From positions 10,136,670 to 10,200,669 of the forward strand of contig NW_004454216.1 in the NCBI RefSeq assembly GCF_000283155.1: 64,000 nt of DNA, given 5' to 3'. The number at the start of each line of letters is the position of its first letter. Positions within the stretch are counted from its first letter, which is position 1. Below are positions 35,546 through 47,335 of this stretch, in pieces. The translations under genes were made by a program, and so were the position numbers. This DNA is from Ceratotherium simum simum. Taxonomy: Eukaryota > Chordata > Mammalia > Perissodactyla > Rhinocerotidae. The notes beneath the pieces are model-generated. The model had not been told where the DNA came from and did not search any database. It was given only the letters and a program-made list of their open reading frames with translations.

Positions 35546-37740
35546 TATCTTCCTAAAATTCAAGTCTATAAATATATTAAAGATCATTATATTCCCATGT
35601 GTTTGAAAATACCAACTCAATCTAAATAAGAACAGTGCTTCTTGTGGGACCCTTGAAGCTCTGTGTCAAGTTAGCCCTGTTGACTTAATACGTAAAGTAT
35701 TATTATCAAGCACATACCATGAGTGAATATTAATTTGCAAACTCTGGAGAACAAGAAACAAAAACACTTTTAAAATTCTCTTTAAATCCATATAAAACTG
35801 CCTCCAAACCTCTCCCTTCTTTGCTTCTCTACCCTCTGGAAGGAAATTCTACTTTAATCAGTGTCATGGCCCTTCCTTTCAAAATGGCCCCAGAGACTGG
35901 GGAAATTAGGTAACTTCTGAAATTTAGGTAGGACCTTCAGTCTCTACCTGCACTATGATGGCTGCTGCCATCTTCATTTTCTGTAGCTGACAGGTCTCCA
36001 CTTCTGAGCTACTCATGGGGCATCAGCATCTTTGCAGAGGCCAGTGGCTCTGTCCAGGGTCCACCCGCCCCACGTGCAACATATTTCCACCCCCTTTGAG
36101 GTCTTGCCTTCTCCTCAGGGCATTACCACAGAGCAGGTCACAAGTGTCCACAAATGGCAGGGTCAACTGGCCTTTGTTTCTTCCTGATTTCTAGGAATTT
36201 TCTCCCTTTTCATTCTCTATCCATAGTCTCTTCAATATGTTTGCCATTTACTGAACAAAGGAAGAGCTGTTATCTGTTTTCTCTCCTGTGAAATTATCTA
36301 AGGCAATGAATATGTGGGCCTGGCTACCTGCTTGAATGAGAGGAGAGGAAATTAAGGAAAAATCATATACACATTAATATCCTAATAGATTATCCTGCTT
36401 ACACCAGCTGGCTGTAGCAGTGAAGGGAAGTGATTCATTTAACTAGCATAAAATAAGGATGAAAATTAGCACTGGCTTCAAGTAAATCAAGTCAGGTTAA
36501 CGGTGCGCTTTTGTTGGTTTTAAAACTGACTCTAGGTCAGGTCGATAATCCCCTCTTGTTCGTACTGCCAGAAAAAGAAGACAAAACGAAATAAAAATCT
36601 CCAAGTCAAAGTGAAGACAATGACGTCAAGTTCTTAATTTGAAATCACAAGTGTAAATTTCTGAACAATCATAGCAAACTGCCTAGATTTGCCTCTTTTC
36701 TATCCAAGTACATGTCTCTCTCCAATCCATTGATGCTACCTGCCTGCTTTCATACTTGAGTTTTGGGTTGTCTTGCTCAGAAACAGTGTCCTGCCATGAT
36801 GGCAGGTGCATTAATGCTATTGCTGAAGGTTGCCTCAACTATCATGTCTTTGGTGCCGATGCCTAGTGACTATTCTCTTGCCTCTCTTTCCATCTTCCAT
36901 GGCCCTCTGAGTTCCAACTTCCCTCATTCTAGACTACCCAGCATAACCTTTAATATTTTGGTTTTAGGCCTGCCTGAAAGGTTCCTCTATGGCTCCTCTG
37001 TGTTTCTGAGCTCTGCCCCCAGGCCCAGCTGCTAACAGGGCCTACCCTCCTTCCCTAACCCAGTTTTCTACCCACATACATGGCACAAAATGGACTTGAG
37101 TACCCACTTCAACACAACTATGTTACCCCGAAACCTTGTATCCATGCAGTTTCACAGAAAGCTTTTTATGCAGGGGTCAGTATATACACTAAATACTACT
37201 AATAATACAAGAAGCACAACTTGCAAAGTGAATGGTTACTTAGACTACTTAATAACTCATATTTTCTATAGGAATTATTTTCCATTTGCCTGGGCACTTA
37301 TCAACACGTATTCAAAAATCTGGGAAAGACTAGCCTTGTTCTTCACAGAAAAACAATTTGATGAACTTTTTGATGATTACACATTTGATGGCTCTGGGAC
37401 ATTGCAAGAAATATAGAAAAGGAAGCATCTATTATTTTGTTAACAGTATGTCACTTTAGTTATAATGTGGCTGTGGATATACTGCTGCCACCTGCCCCGC
37501 AAGCTCCTGTGACGACAAAGAATTTCCTGAAGGGAGGGATTTCTATTAAGCAACGTTGTCTTATCAAGGCCACTTGTCTTATATGCCACTCAGTTTGTCA
37601 CTTTGGGAGAGAAGGGAACAACATAGAAATAACAATCAAAATACCTCATCTGCATCTACAAATCACAAGAACTCTGATTAATAACAAGTAAGTGCCTTAT
37701 AAAAGTGTAATGGAGATTGCAGAAATGCTGAATCAGACAT
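35546..37740. other. Unassigned DNA
   Basis: About 2.2 kb without a supported gene. The 90-codon frame (36,763-37,035) and 108-codon frame (37,090-37,416) on the plus strand show no domain that I recognise. The second is AT-rich with scattered polar residues, compatible with chance. Confidence 0.45.
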
Positions 37741-37744
37741 CTAC

Positions 37745-37895
37745 CTTGTCAGCCTTTGCAAGCCTCAGTTTCCTAATCTATATATACAAGTGTCTGTGTG
37801 ATAACAACTTACCTTGTAGGCTTGTTGTGAAGACTCAGTGGTGTGATGGATAGAAAATGCATAATATTGTACTTGACACAAAGTGAATATCACCA
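37745..37895 (+). repeat. MIR SINE
   Basis: 'gcaagcctcagtttcctaatc', 'aacaacttaccttgtagg' and 'cttgttgtgaagactcagtg' match the MIR core on the plus strand. Confidence 0.78.
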
Positions 37896-38059
37896 TTTTT
37901 TATTAGTTTCTCTTATCTCAACTTCTTTCCTTGGGAATATATCCATAATATATCAACTCTCATAAGGCTCCTCATTTAGGAACTAGAAATAGGAGTTTTA
38001 ACTCAACACATACACAAAGGCTGGGGAAGGAAAGCTGAATAAAATATTGCAGGTATATA

Positions 38060-39138
38060 TTTTATAATGTTTTTTAATGGCAAACCGCATATAGCTTTTT
38101 AATAGCATACAGCAAATTCAGGCTTTGTGGTGTACTATTTGGTGAATTTTGATAGAGTTCTGCATTTAGCAACATAATCATGATATGGAACAGTTTCTTC
38201 ACAGTCAAAATTTCCCTTGTGCTGCCCCTTTGTCATCAATCCCTCACTCCAATTCAACCTCTGCAACCACTGATCTGTTCTCTGTCCCTGTGGTTTTGTC
38301 ATTTCTGAACGTCTTATAAGTGAAATCATAGAGAGTCAGACTGTTAGTTCTGGCAACTTTTATTTACCCAAAAGCAAATGCAATTTATTCATGTTGTTAT
38401 ATGTATCTATAGTTGAGTCCTTTTTATTGCTTTGTGTAGCTTTACCACAGTTTACTTTTCCAATCACTGGTTGAAAGATATTTGGGTTGTTTCCAGTTTT
38501 TGGTGATTTTGAATAAAGCTGCTATAAACATTCACCTATGCGTTTTTGTGTAAACCTAAGTTTTCATTTCTTTTGAGTAAATACCTAAGAGTTTAATTGC
38601 TAGGTGGTATAATAAGTGTATGGTTAACTATAAAAGAAATGCTGTACTGTTTTCCAAAGTAGTTGCAACATTTTCTATTTTCACCAGCAATGTACAGGAG
38701 TTTAAGGTGTTCTCTATCTTCGTCAGCACTTGGTCTTGTTAGATCTACCCCCCCAGCATTCTAATAGGTACACAGTGGTATCTCATTATTATTAAGATGC
38801 ACAACATTGTTATTCATCTCCCTAATGAACAGAAATGTTGTTTCCATGTGCATCTTTTCATGTGCTTAATTGCCATCTATGTCCTTTGATGAAATATCTA
38901 TTCAAATCTTTTGCCCATTTTAAAAATTGTGTTGTTATTTGATTGTTGAGTTTTGAGAACAATTTACATATTCTTAATAAAACTCCTGTCAGATATATGA
39001 TTTCCAAATATATTCTCCCAGTTTGTGATTTGTCTTTTCATTCGCTTGACAGTGTCTTTTGCAGAGCACAAGTTTTTAATTTCGATAGAGTACAGTTTAT
39101 CTTTTTATCTTTTATGAATTGTGCTTTTGGTGTCACAT
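38060..39138 (-). repeat. Ancient L1 3' part, antisense
   Basis: The reverse complement of old L1 3' UTR and ORF2 end: 'caaccactgatctgttctctg', 'gggttgtttccagttttt', 'cattcacctatgcgtttttg', 'gtatctcattatt', 'ttttgcccattttaaaa' and 'cagtgtcttttgcagagc' in consistent order over about 1.1 kb. It continues after an inserted LTR at 39,553. No coding frame survives. Confidence 0.85.
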
Positions 39139-39552
39139 TGTAGTAGTCAGAGGTCTTCAGAGAAACAGAACCAATAGGATGTGTATATATAGACGGAAAG
39201 AGAGACTTATTTTACAAAGTTGGCCCATGCAATTATGGAGGCTGGCAAGTCCAAAACTTGCAGGATGGTCTGTCAGGCTGGAGAAACAAAAAAGAACAGC
39301 TCAAGTCCACAGGCTGTCTGCTGGCAGAATTCACCCTTGCTTGGGGGCGGTCAGTCTTTTGTTCTATTAAGACTTTCAACTGACTGGATGAGGCTCACTC
39401 CCATTAGAGAGGGCAATCTGCTTTACTCAAAGTCCACAAATTTAAATGATAATCTTATCCAAAACACTATCACAGAACCATCTAGAATAATGTTTGATCA
39501 AATATTTGGGCACTGTGGCCCAGCCAAGTTGACCATAAAATTAACCATCACA
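39139..39552 (-). mobile_element. MLT2-type ERVL solo LTR, antisense
   Basis: A 414 bp unit starting TGTAGTAGTCAG and ending catcaca. Reversed, it opens tgtgatggttaattttat and contains 'tggtcaacttggctggg', 'actttgagtaaagcag' and 'ggttctgtttctctgaag', the block series of MLT2/ERVL LTRs. The host L1 text stops at 'ggtgtcacat' and resumes at 'agcatctaagga', so the LTR interrupts an old L1. Flanking 5-mers cacat/agcat match only in part. The plus-strand frames at 39,119-39,561 are shadows. Confidence 0.85.
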
Positions 39553-39640
39553 AGCATCTAAGGACTCTTTGCCAAACCAAATAATATGATAAATTTTTCT
39601 TATGTTTTCTTCCAAAGTTTTACATTTTTAGTTTGGGAAA
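39553..39640 (-). repeat. Ancient L1, antisense, continuation
   Basis: 'aaggactctttgcc' and 'tcttccaaagttttacattttt' continue the antisense L1 interrupted by the LTR. At about 39,640 the sequence switches to L1 in the opposite orientation. Confidence 0.7.
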
Positions 39641-41531
39641 GAAGATAAGTTTAATAACTTTAATTACAAAAAGATATTTTTAATAGCAATAAAATCCCAA
39701 ACACACAAAATCTAACAAAATATATGCAACATTCTTATGATAAAAATTATAAAACTGCATTGAGAAACATTAAAGAAGGCCTAAATAAATGGAGAACTAA
39801 ATAAAGAAGGTCTAAATAAATAAATATTCATGAAAAGGAAGACTTGTTATAGTAAAAATGTAAATTCTCCACAACTTAATCTATGCAATTCTTCAAAATC
39901 TCAACAACGTTTTATGTTTATTATTTTTTGCTTTTTTTATGGAACTTAAAAAGCTGATTCTATAATTTACATTGACCTATAAAGGAAAGAGACTAGCTGA
40001 CATTACTACGCAGAAACACCTTTCTAGATAGCAAGACTTATGTTAAAGCTTTATTAAGACAATCTAATATTGGTTCAAGATAGACAAGTTAACCAATGAA
40101 ACAAAATAGAAAGTGCAGAAATGGAACTGTTTAAATATAGATATGATAAAAATGACATTAAAAAACAATAGGAAAAGAATAGACATTCAATATATGGTTC
40201 TGGGGCAACTGGCTATCCACCTGGAATAAAATGAAATTGTATCACTTCCTCCTAACTTATTTAAATGTTAATTCTTTGACAATTAAAGACAAGTGTGAGA
40301 AGCAAAATTTTAAATTTTTAAAAGACTTAAGAGCTTATCTTATTGATCTCAGAGTAGGAAAGTATTTCTTAAATAAATTTCTTAAATAAATTGCAAAAAG
40401 TACACAGTGTAAAGGGAAAGACTGATAAATTAGACCACATTAAGAAAATTCTGGGGGAAATACACACACACACACACCCCCCATTAAAAGTGAAAAGACA
40501 AGCCATAGACTAGAAGAAGATATTTGTAATGTGCGCAACAAAGGATTAATATAATAATATATATGAAACTCGTATAAATCAATTTTTTAAAAAAACAGTA
40601 AAACACATGGCAAAAGCTACAAACAAGCAATTCACAGAGGAGAAAACCCAAATTGCCAGGAAACACAAAAAAAACGCTAAACCTTATCGAGGAAATGCCT
40701 GTGTAAACCACACTTTCAAGCATTTCATCTACATTGGACTGGCACAAATAGCAAAAATTCTGATAACAAGTGTAGGCAATGTTGTGGAACAAATGGAACC
40801 TTTATTTACAATCCCAAATTCAAACATATTCTGAAAAATGAGTTTTTCATTATTCACTTTGCAGTAAAAACCAACGTGACCCAACCTTATTTAGAAGCAA
40901 AATCTGATCTTCATTGAAGCGAAGCTCTTTATAGTCTTAATCCTACTTACTGTAACTGTTTCTACCTTTCACGGCAAAAATACCAACATGTGGTTTATGG
41001 GAAGCTGTCGTAGTGTCTACTGGGTTGTTACATGATATATGGGAGTAGTCATCGTAGTACTTTTTTAAAATCTAAACATTATGAACTCCAAAAATCAATG
41101 GGTGCAAAAGTTCTGAATTAGGATTAAATAGATCTGTTCAACCATGTTGGAATACAATTTGGCAACATCTAGTAAAGATTAATAAAAAGTGTGTACCCCC
41201 TAAAGCAATAATTCCATTCCATTCTTAGCAGCTCTAGTACATGTGCTTTGGGATACATGAGCAAGGATATTTATAGCAGCAGTATTTATAGTTACAAATA
41301 ATTGGAAACAACTCAACTGTCCATCACCAGAAGAAAGTATATGATACAACAAAATTCTATGTTGCATTAAAAATGATCGCACTCCAGCCACATGTAGTTA
41401 CATGGATAGATTTCATAAATAAATGTGAGAGAAAAAACCAAATGGCAAATCAACATCTAATGTTTTTTTTACCATTTATATAAAGTTTAAAATATGCAAA
41501 ATAACACTATATATATTTTAAGGATAGAAGC
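39640..41531 (+). repeat. Ancient L1 ORF2 3' half, sense (left part)
   Basis: Old L1 in forward orientation: 'attgagaaacattaaagaag', 'agaagatatttgtaatgtg', 'tatagcagcagtatttatag' and 'acatggatagatttcataaa' follow ORF2 order to the 3' region. It stops at 41,531 where an MLT2 LTR enters. It resumes at 50,849, about 9.3 kb later. It contains a (CA)n tract at about 40,463-40,478. All frames are broken. Confidence 0.8.
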
Positions 41532-41640
41532 TGTGATGGTTAATTTTATGTGTCCACTTGGCTAGACTATGGTGACCAGCTGTTTGGTCAAACACTAGTC
41601 TAGATATTTCTGCAAAGGCATTTTTAGGTGCAATTAAATG
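41532..41640 (+). mobile_element. MLT2-type LTR, left part
   Basis: It begins tgtgatggttaattttatgt and includes 'gctgtttggtcaaacactag', the 5' blocks of MLT2/ERVL LTRs in forward orientation. It breaks at 'gcaattaaat' where the younger L1 starts. The remaining LTR is at 50,513-50,848. The 5-mers gaagc (41,527-41,531) and gaagt (50,849-50,853) are the expected ERVL-size target duplication with one mismatch, confirming that both parts are one insertion. Confidence 0.9.
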
Positions 41641-42004
41641 ATTTCATCATTTCTTACGGCTGAGCAGTCTCCATTGTGTATTATATCAAATCTTCTTTAT
41701 CCATTCATCCCTTGGTGGACACGTAGGTTGCTTCCAAGTTTTGGCTATTGTGAATAATGCTGCAATGAACATGGGGGTGCATATATCTTTACATATTTGT
41801 GTTTTCATGCCCTTTGGATAAACACCCAGCAGTGAGATAGCTGGATGGTATGGTACTTCTGTTCTTAATTTTTTGAGGAATCTCCATACTGTTTTCCATA
41901 GTGGCTGCACCAGTTTGCACTTCCATCAGCAATGTATGAGAGTTCTCTTTTCTCCACGTCCTCTCCAACAATTATTATTTACCGTCTTGTTAATTATAGC
42001 CATT
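41641..42004 (-). mobile_element. Younger L1, 3' segment of ORF2, antisense
   Basis: 'tatccattcatcccttggtgg', 'tggctattgtgaataatgctg', 'gcaatgaacatgggggtgc' and 'catactgttttccatagtgg' are the reverse complement of the L1 ORF2 end. The segment stops in the middle of the 3' part ('gatttcatcatttcttacgg') with no 3' UTR end and no poly-A, so the L1 is 3'-truncated here. At about 42,004 the orientation flips. Confidence 0.88.
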
Positions 42005-44181
42005 CTTAGATGTACCAAGAAAAAAAGAGAGAAGGCTCAAATAAATAAAATCGGGAATGAAAGAGGAGAAATTATAACAGAAACCTCAGAAATATAAAAG
42101 ATTATAAGAGAATATTACGAAAAGCTATACGACAACAAATCAGATAATCTAGAAGAAAGGGATAAATTCTTAGAATCACACAATTTTCCAAAACTGAATC
42201 AAGAAGAAACAGAGAATTTGAATAGACAATCACAAGTAAGGAGATCAAAACAGTAATCAAAAACATCGCCAAATGTAAAAGTCCGGGACCAGGTGGCTTC
42301 CCTGGTGTACCAAACATTCAAAGAAGAATTAATACCTATCTTTCTCAAACTCTTCCAAAAAATTGAAGAGGATGAGGAGCTTCCTAACTCATTCTACAAA
42401 GCCTACATTACCCTGATGCCAAAACCAGACAAGGACAATACAAAAAAAAGAAAATCACAGGCCAATATCACTGATGAACATCAATGCAAAAATCCTTAAC
42501 AAAATACTAGCAAATCGAACACAACAATACATTAAAAAGATCATACACCATGATCAAGTGGGATTTATTCCAGAGATGCAGGCATGGTTCAACATCCACA
42601 AGTCAATCAACATGATAAACCACATTAACAAAATGAGGAATAAAAATCATATGATCATCTCAATAGATGCAGAGAAAGCATTTGACAAGGTATAGCATCC
42701 ATTGATGATAAAAACTCTGAATTAAATGGGTATAGAAGGAAAGTACCTCAGCACAAAAAAGGCCATATATGACAGACCCATAGCTAATATCATACTCAAT
42801 GGAGAAAAACTGAAAGCTGTCCCCCTAAGAACAGGAACCAGACAAGGATACCCTCTTTCATCACTCCTATTTAACATAGTAGTAGAATTCCTAGCCAGAG
42901 CAATCAGGCAAGAAAAAGAAATAAAAGGGATCCAAATTGGAAAGGAGGAAGTGAAACTGTCACTATCTGCAGATGATTTGATTTTATATATAGAAAACCT
43001 TAAAGAATCCATCAAAAAACTTTTAGAAATAATAAATGAATACAGTAAAGTTGTGGGTTACAAAATCAACATACAAAAATCAGTTGCATTTCTATACACT
43101 AACAACGAAGTAGCAGAAAAAGAAATTAAGAATACAATCCCACTTACTATTGCAACAATGAGAATAAAATACCTAAGAATAAACTTAACCAAAGAGGTGA
43201 AAGATCTGTACACCAAAAACTATAAAATATTGTTGAAATAAATTGAAGAAGACACAAAGAAATGGAAAGATATTCCATGCTCTTAGATTGTAAGAATTAC
43301 ATAGTTAAAATGTCCATACTTCCTAAAGCAATCTATAGATTCAATGCAATCCCTATCAAAATTTCAACATTTTTCACAGAAATAGAACAAACTGCTAAAA
43401 TTTATATGGAACAAGAAAATATCCCGAATAGCCAAAGGAATCCTGAGCAAAAAGAGCAAAGACAGAGGTATCATACGTCCTGATTTCAAAATATACTACA
43501 AAGCTATAGTAACCAAAACAGCATGGTACTGGCAGAAAAACAGACACATATCAATGGAACAGAATCAAAAGCCCAGAAATAAACCCACACATCTAGGGAC
43601 AGCTAATTTTCGACAAAGACGCCAAGAACATACAATGGAGAAAGGAATGTTTCTTCAATAAATGGTGTTGGGAAAACTTCCACATGCAAACAAATGAAAG
43701 TAGACCATTATCTTACACAATACACAAAAATTAACTCAAAATAAATTAAAGACTTGAATGTAAGACCTGAAACCATGAAACTTCTAGAAGAAAGTATAGA
43801 CAGTATGCTCCTTAACATCAGTCTTAACAACATATTTTCAAGTACCATGTCTGAGTGGCCAAGGGAAACAATAGAAAAAATAAACAAATGGGACTACATC
43901 AAACTAAAAAGCTTCTGCACAGCAAAGGAAACCATCAACAAAATGAAGACAACCTAACAATTGGGAGAAGATATTTGCAAACCGTATATCTGATAAGGGG
44001 TTAATATACAAAATATATAAAGAACTCATACATCTCAACAACAAAATACTAACAATCCAATTAAAAAATGGGCAAAAGACCTGAACAGACATTTCTCCAA
44101 AGAAGATATGCAGATGCAAACAGGCACATGAAAAGATGTTCGACATCATTTACTATCAGGGAAATACAAATCAAAACTACC
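42005..44181 (+). pseudogene. L1 ORF2 fragment in inverted orientation (RT region)
   Basis: A 2.2 kb piece of L1 ORF2 on the plus strand, opposite to the rest of this L1. It encodes parts of the reverse transcriptase: a 73-codon frame (42,474-42,695) ending EKAFDKV, and a 171-codon frame (42,726-43,241) with TRQGYPLS and the catalytic aspartates as SADD (42,966-42,977) where L1 normally has FADD. The frame is cut by several stops: tag after DKV, taa before MGIEGKYL, and taa near 43,240. Further frames (43,262-43,483, 43,754-43,957) cover the region after the palm domain. It ends with 'gggaaatacaaatcaaaac', which is the L1 point just upstream of where the neighbouring 3' segment begins. It overlaps in L1 coordinates with 44,182-45,905. 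Non-functional. Confidence 0.9.
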
Positions 44182-45368
44182 TCCCTCTTTGTTCTTTTTT
44201 CTCAGAATTCCTTTGGCTATTCAGGGTCTTTTGTTGTTCCATATAAATTTTAGAGTCTTTTGTTCTATTTCTGTGAAAAATGTCATTGGAACTTTGATAG
44301 AGATTTCATTGAATCTGTATGCTGCTTTAGGGAGTATGAACATTTTAACTATCTTAATTCTTCCAATCCAAGAGCATGGAATATCTTTCCATTTCTTTGT
44401 GTCTTCTTCAATTTATTTCAACAATATTTTATAATATTCAGTGCACAGGTCTTTCACCTCTTTGGTTAAATTTGTTCCTAGGTATTTTATTCTTTTTGTT
44501 ACAATTTAAATGGGATTGTATTCTTAATTTCTCTTTCTGCTACTGCATTGTTGGGGTATAGAAACACAACTGATTTTTGTATGTTGATATTCTTTCCTGC
44601 CACTTTACTGTATTCATTTATTATTTGTAAAAGTTTTTCGATGGATTCCTTAGGGTTTTCTATAAATCAAATCATGTCATCTGCAAATAGTGACCGTTTC
44701 GCTTCTTCCTTTCCAATTTGGATCCCTTTTATTTCTTTTTCTTGCCTGATTGCTCTGGCTAGGAATTCTACTACTATGTTAAATAGGAGTGGTGAAAGAG
44801 GGTATCCTTGCCTGGTTCCTGTTCTTAGGGGGACAGCTTTCAGTTTTTCTCCATTGAGTATGATATTAGCTATGGGTCTGTCATATATGGCCTTTTTTGT
44901 GCTGAGGTACTTTCCTTCTATACCCATTTAATTCAGAGTTTTTATCATCAATGGATGCTATACCTTGTCAAATGCTTTCTCTGCATCTATTGAGATGATG
45001 GTATGATTTTTATTCCTCATTTTGTTAATGTGGTTTATCATGTTTATTGACTTGTGGATGTTGAACCATGCCTGCATCCCTGGAATAAATCCCACTTGAT
45101 CATGGTGTATGATCTTTTTAATGTATTGTTGTATGCGATTTGCTAATATTTTGCTAAAGATTTTTGCATTGATGTTCATCAATGATACTGGCCTTTAATT
45201 TTCCTTCTTTGTGTTGTCCTTGTCTGATTTTGGTATCAGGGTAATGTTGGCTTTGTAGAATGAGTTAGGAAGCTTCCACTCCTCTTCAATTTTTTGGAAG
45301 AGTTTGAGAAGGATAGGTATTAAGTCTTCTTTGAATGCTTGGTAGAATTCACCAGGAAGCCATCTGGT
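44182..45368 (-). pseudogene. Younger L1 ORF2, RT region, antisense
   Basis: The minus strand encodes broken L1 reverse transcriptase: frames at 44,958-45,182 (ending EKAFDKV), 44,667-44,927 (MGIEGKYL to FADDMI) and 45,195-45,419. The FADD catalytic motif is kept, but stops follow directly after it. The same stops as in the opposite arm (after DKV and before MGIEGKYL) are present, so the two arms share disabling changes. The plus-strand 127-codon frame at 44,548-44,931 is a shadow. Confidence 0.9.
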
Positions 45369-45378
45369 CCTGGACTTT

Positions 45379-45621
45379 TTTTTGGGGGGGGGGAGGAAGA
45401 TCAGCCCCTGAGCTAACATCTGATGCTGATCCTCCTCTTTTTAGTGAGGAAGATTGGCCCTGAGCTAAAATCCATGCCAATCTTCCTCTACTTTATATGG
45501 GACACCGCCACAGCATGGCTCGACAAGCAGTGCATCAGTGTGGACCTGGGATCCGAACCGGTGAACCCTGGGCCGCTGCAGCAGAGTGCACACTTAACCA
45601 CTTGTGCCACCGCGCCGGCCC
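45379..45621 (-). mobile_element. ERE-type SINE inside L1 ORF2, antisense
   Basis: A T/G-rich tail, two 'gccc(c)tgagctaa' body motifs, tRNA-like 'gggatccgaaccggtgaacc' and the terminal gcgccggcc. The 10 bp duplication cctggacttt lies at 45,369-45,378 and 45,622-45,631. It postdates the L1 it interrupts. Confidence 0.96.
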
Positions 45622-45631
45622 CCTGGACTTT

Positions 45632-46253
45632 ATTTTTTTGGAGGTTTTTGATCACTATTTCAATCTTCTTACTGGTGATCATTTGGTCTACTCAAATTCT
45701 CTATTTCTTCTTAATTCAGTTTTGGAAGGTTGTATGATTATAAGAATTTGTCCACTTCTTCCACGCAATCCAATTTGTTGTCATATAGCTTTTCATAGTA
45801 ATCACTTATCATCTTTTATATTTCTGAGTTGTGTATTATAATTTCTCCTCTTTTATTTCTGATTTTATTTATTTGAGCCTTCTCTCTTTTTTTCTTGGTG
45901 AGTCTAGCTAAATGTTTGCCAATTTTGTTTATCTTTTCAAAGAACCAGCTCTTTGTTTCATTGATATTTTCTATTTTTTTTTCAGTTTCTATTTCTATTT
46001 TCTTATTATTTCTATTACTTTTAGTTCTGCTCTGATTTTTATTATTTCCATTCTTCTACTGATTTGGGGCTTTGTTTGTTCTTCTTTTTCTAGCTCCTGT
46101 GGGTGCACTGTTATATTGTTTATTCGAGATTTTTCTTGTTTGTTAAGGTAGGCCTGTATTGCTATAAACTTCCCTCTTAGAACTGTTTTTGCTCCATCCC
46201 ATAAATTTTTGGCATGTCATATTTTCATTTTCATTTGTCTCCAGGTATTTTTC
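45632..46253 (-). pseudogene. Younger L1 ORF2, EN-RT linker region, antisense
   Basis: It continues the antisense L1 after the ERE: 'ggaggtttttgatcactatt', 'ccaattttgtttatcttttc', 'gctccatcccataaatttt'. It covers the part of ORF2 between endonuclease and reverse transcriptase. No intact frame remains. It is interrupted at 46,254 by a small composite insertion with a 13 bp target duplication. Confidence 0.88.
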
Positions 46254-46519
46254 TTTTCTTTTTTTTTTTCCACATATCTAATTTATTTTTATCATGCTAT
46301 ATTACAAGGCAGCTGTGTCATCTTGGACAGATCTCTTAGCTCCTCTGGCTTCAAGTTCTTCACCTTCAGAATGATGGTTTTGGACCAGATGATTAAAGAT
46401 AAACAAAATTGACAAAGCTTTAGCTAGACTCACCAAGAAAAAAAAAGAGAAGGCACAAATAAGTAAAATCAGAAATGAAAGAGGAGAAATTACAACAGAC
46501 ACCTCAGAAATACAAAAGC
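46254..46519 (-). mobile_element. Composite retroposon: poly-A, MIR-bearing segment, inverted L1 piece
   Basis: A 266 bp insertion flanked by ccaggtatttttc (46,241-46,253) and ccaggcatttttc (46,520-46,532). On the plus strand it starts with poly-T, so its 3' end is on the minus strand. Next comes about 135 bp with MIR-like text ('cagctgtgtcatcttggac', 'ttttggaccagatgatt'). The last 114 bp (46,406-46,519, 'ctagactcaccaag' to 'acctcagaaatacaaaag') is L1 ORF2 in sense orientation. This is the layout expected from L1 integration with a 5' inversion, here with non-L1 sequence next to the poly-A. The non-L1 part could be a 3' transduction. Confidence 0.75.
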
Positions 46520-46532
46520 CCAGGCATTTTTC

Positions 46533-47335
46533 TGATTTCTCCTTTGATTTCTTCATTGGCCCAAATGTTGCTCAGTAGCATTTTGTTTAATCTCCACATA
46601 TTTGTGGCTTTTCCAATTTTCTTCCTGTAGTTGATTTCTAGTTTCATATCATTGTGGTCAGAAAAGATGCTTGGTATTATTTCAATCTTCTTAAATTCAT
46701 TAAGACATTTTGTGGCCTCATATGTGATCTATCCTGGAGAACGTTCCATGTGTATTTGAAAAGATTGTGTATTCTGTGGTTTCTGGATGGAATGTTCTGT
46801 ATATATCTACTAAGTCCATCTGGTCTAATGTGTCATCTAAGGCCAATGTTCCCTTGTTGATTTCCTGTTTGGATTATCTACCCATTGATGTAAGTGGAGT
46901 GTTAAAGTCCCCTACTATTATTGTGTTGCTGCCTCTTTCACCTTTGTCTGTTAATAGTGGCTTTATATATTTAGGTGCTCCTATGTTGCATGCATAGATA
47001 TTTTCAAGTATTATATCCTCTTGTTGGATTGTTCTCTTGATCATTATGTAGTGCTCTTCTTTGTCTCTTGTTACAGTTTTTGTTTTAAAGTCTATTTTGT
47101 CTGATATAAGTATTGCTACTCCAGGTTTCTTTTCATTGCCATTTGCATGAAGTATCTTTTACCATCCCTTCACTTTCAGTTTGTGAGTATTTTTAGGTCT
47201 GAAGTATGTCTCTTGTATGCAGCATATATATGGGTCTTGTTGTTTTATCCAATCGGCCACCCTATATATTTTGATTGGAGCATTTAGCCCATTGACATTT
47301 AAAGTAGCTATTGATAAATATGTACTTGTTGCCAT
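46533..47335 (-). pseudogene. Younger L1 ORF2 start and endonuclease region, antisense
   Basis: The ORF2 start codon is at 47,333-47,335 on the minus strand, followed by MATSTYLSIATLNVNGLNAP, the standard N-terminus with the endonuclease asparagine (LNVNG). The catalytic glutamate is in CIQET at about residue 42. The frame hits a taa stop after residue 58 (47,159-47,161), after the KVKGW motif. The downstream endonuclease sequence continues in broken frames. The plus-strand frames here are shadows. Confidence 0.92.

Noticed and set aside
38060..41531. A second twin-primed L1, from antisense then sense old L1
   Set aside because: The sense part begins in mid ORF2, while the antisense part covers the 3' UTR and the ORF2 end, so the segments overlap in L1 coordinates instead of abutting. 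Two separate old L1s explain it better.
44548..44931. 127-codon plus-strand frame
   Set aside because: It is the reverse-strand shadow of the L1 reverse-transcriptase region. The near-identical text appears as a minus-strand shadow at 42,722-43,015.
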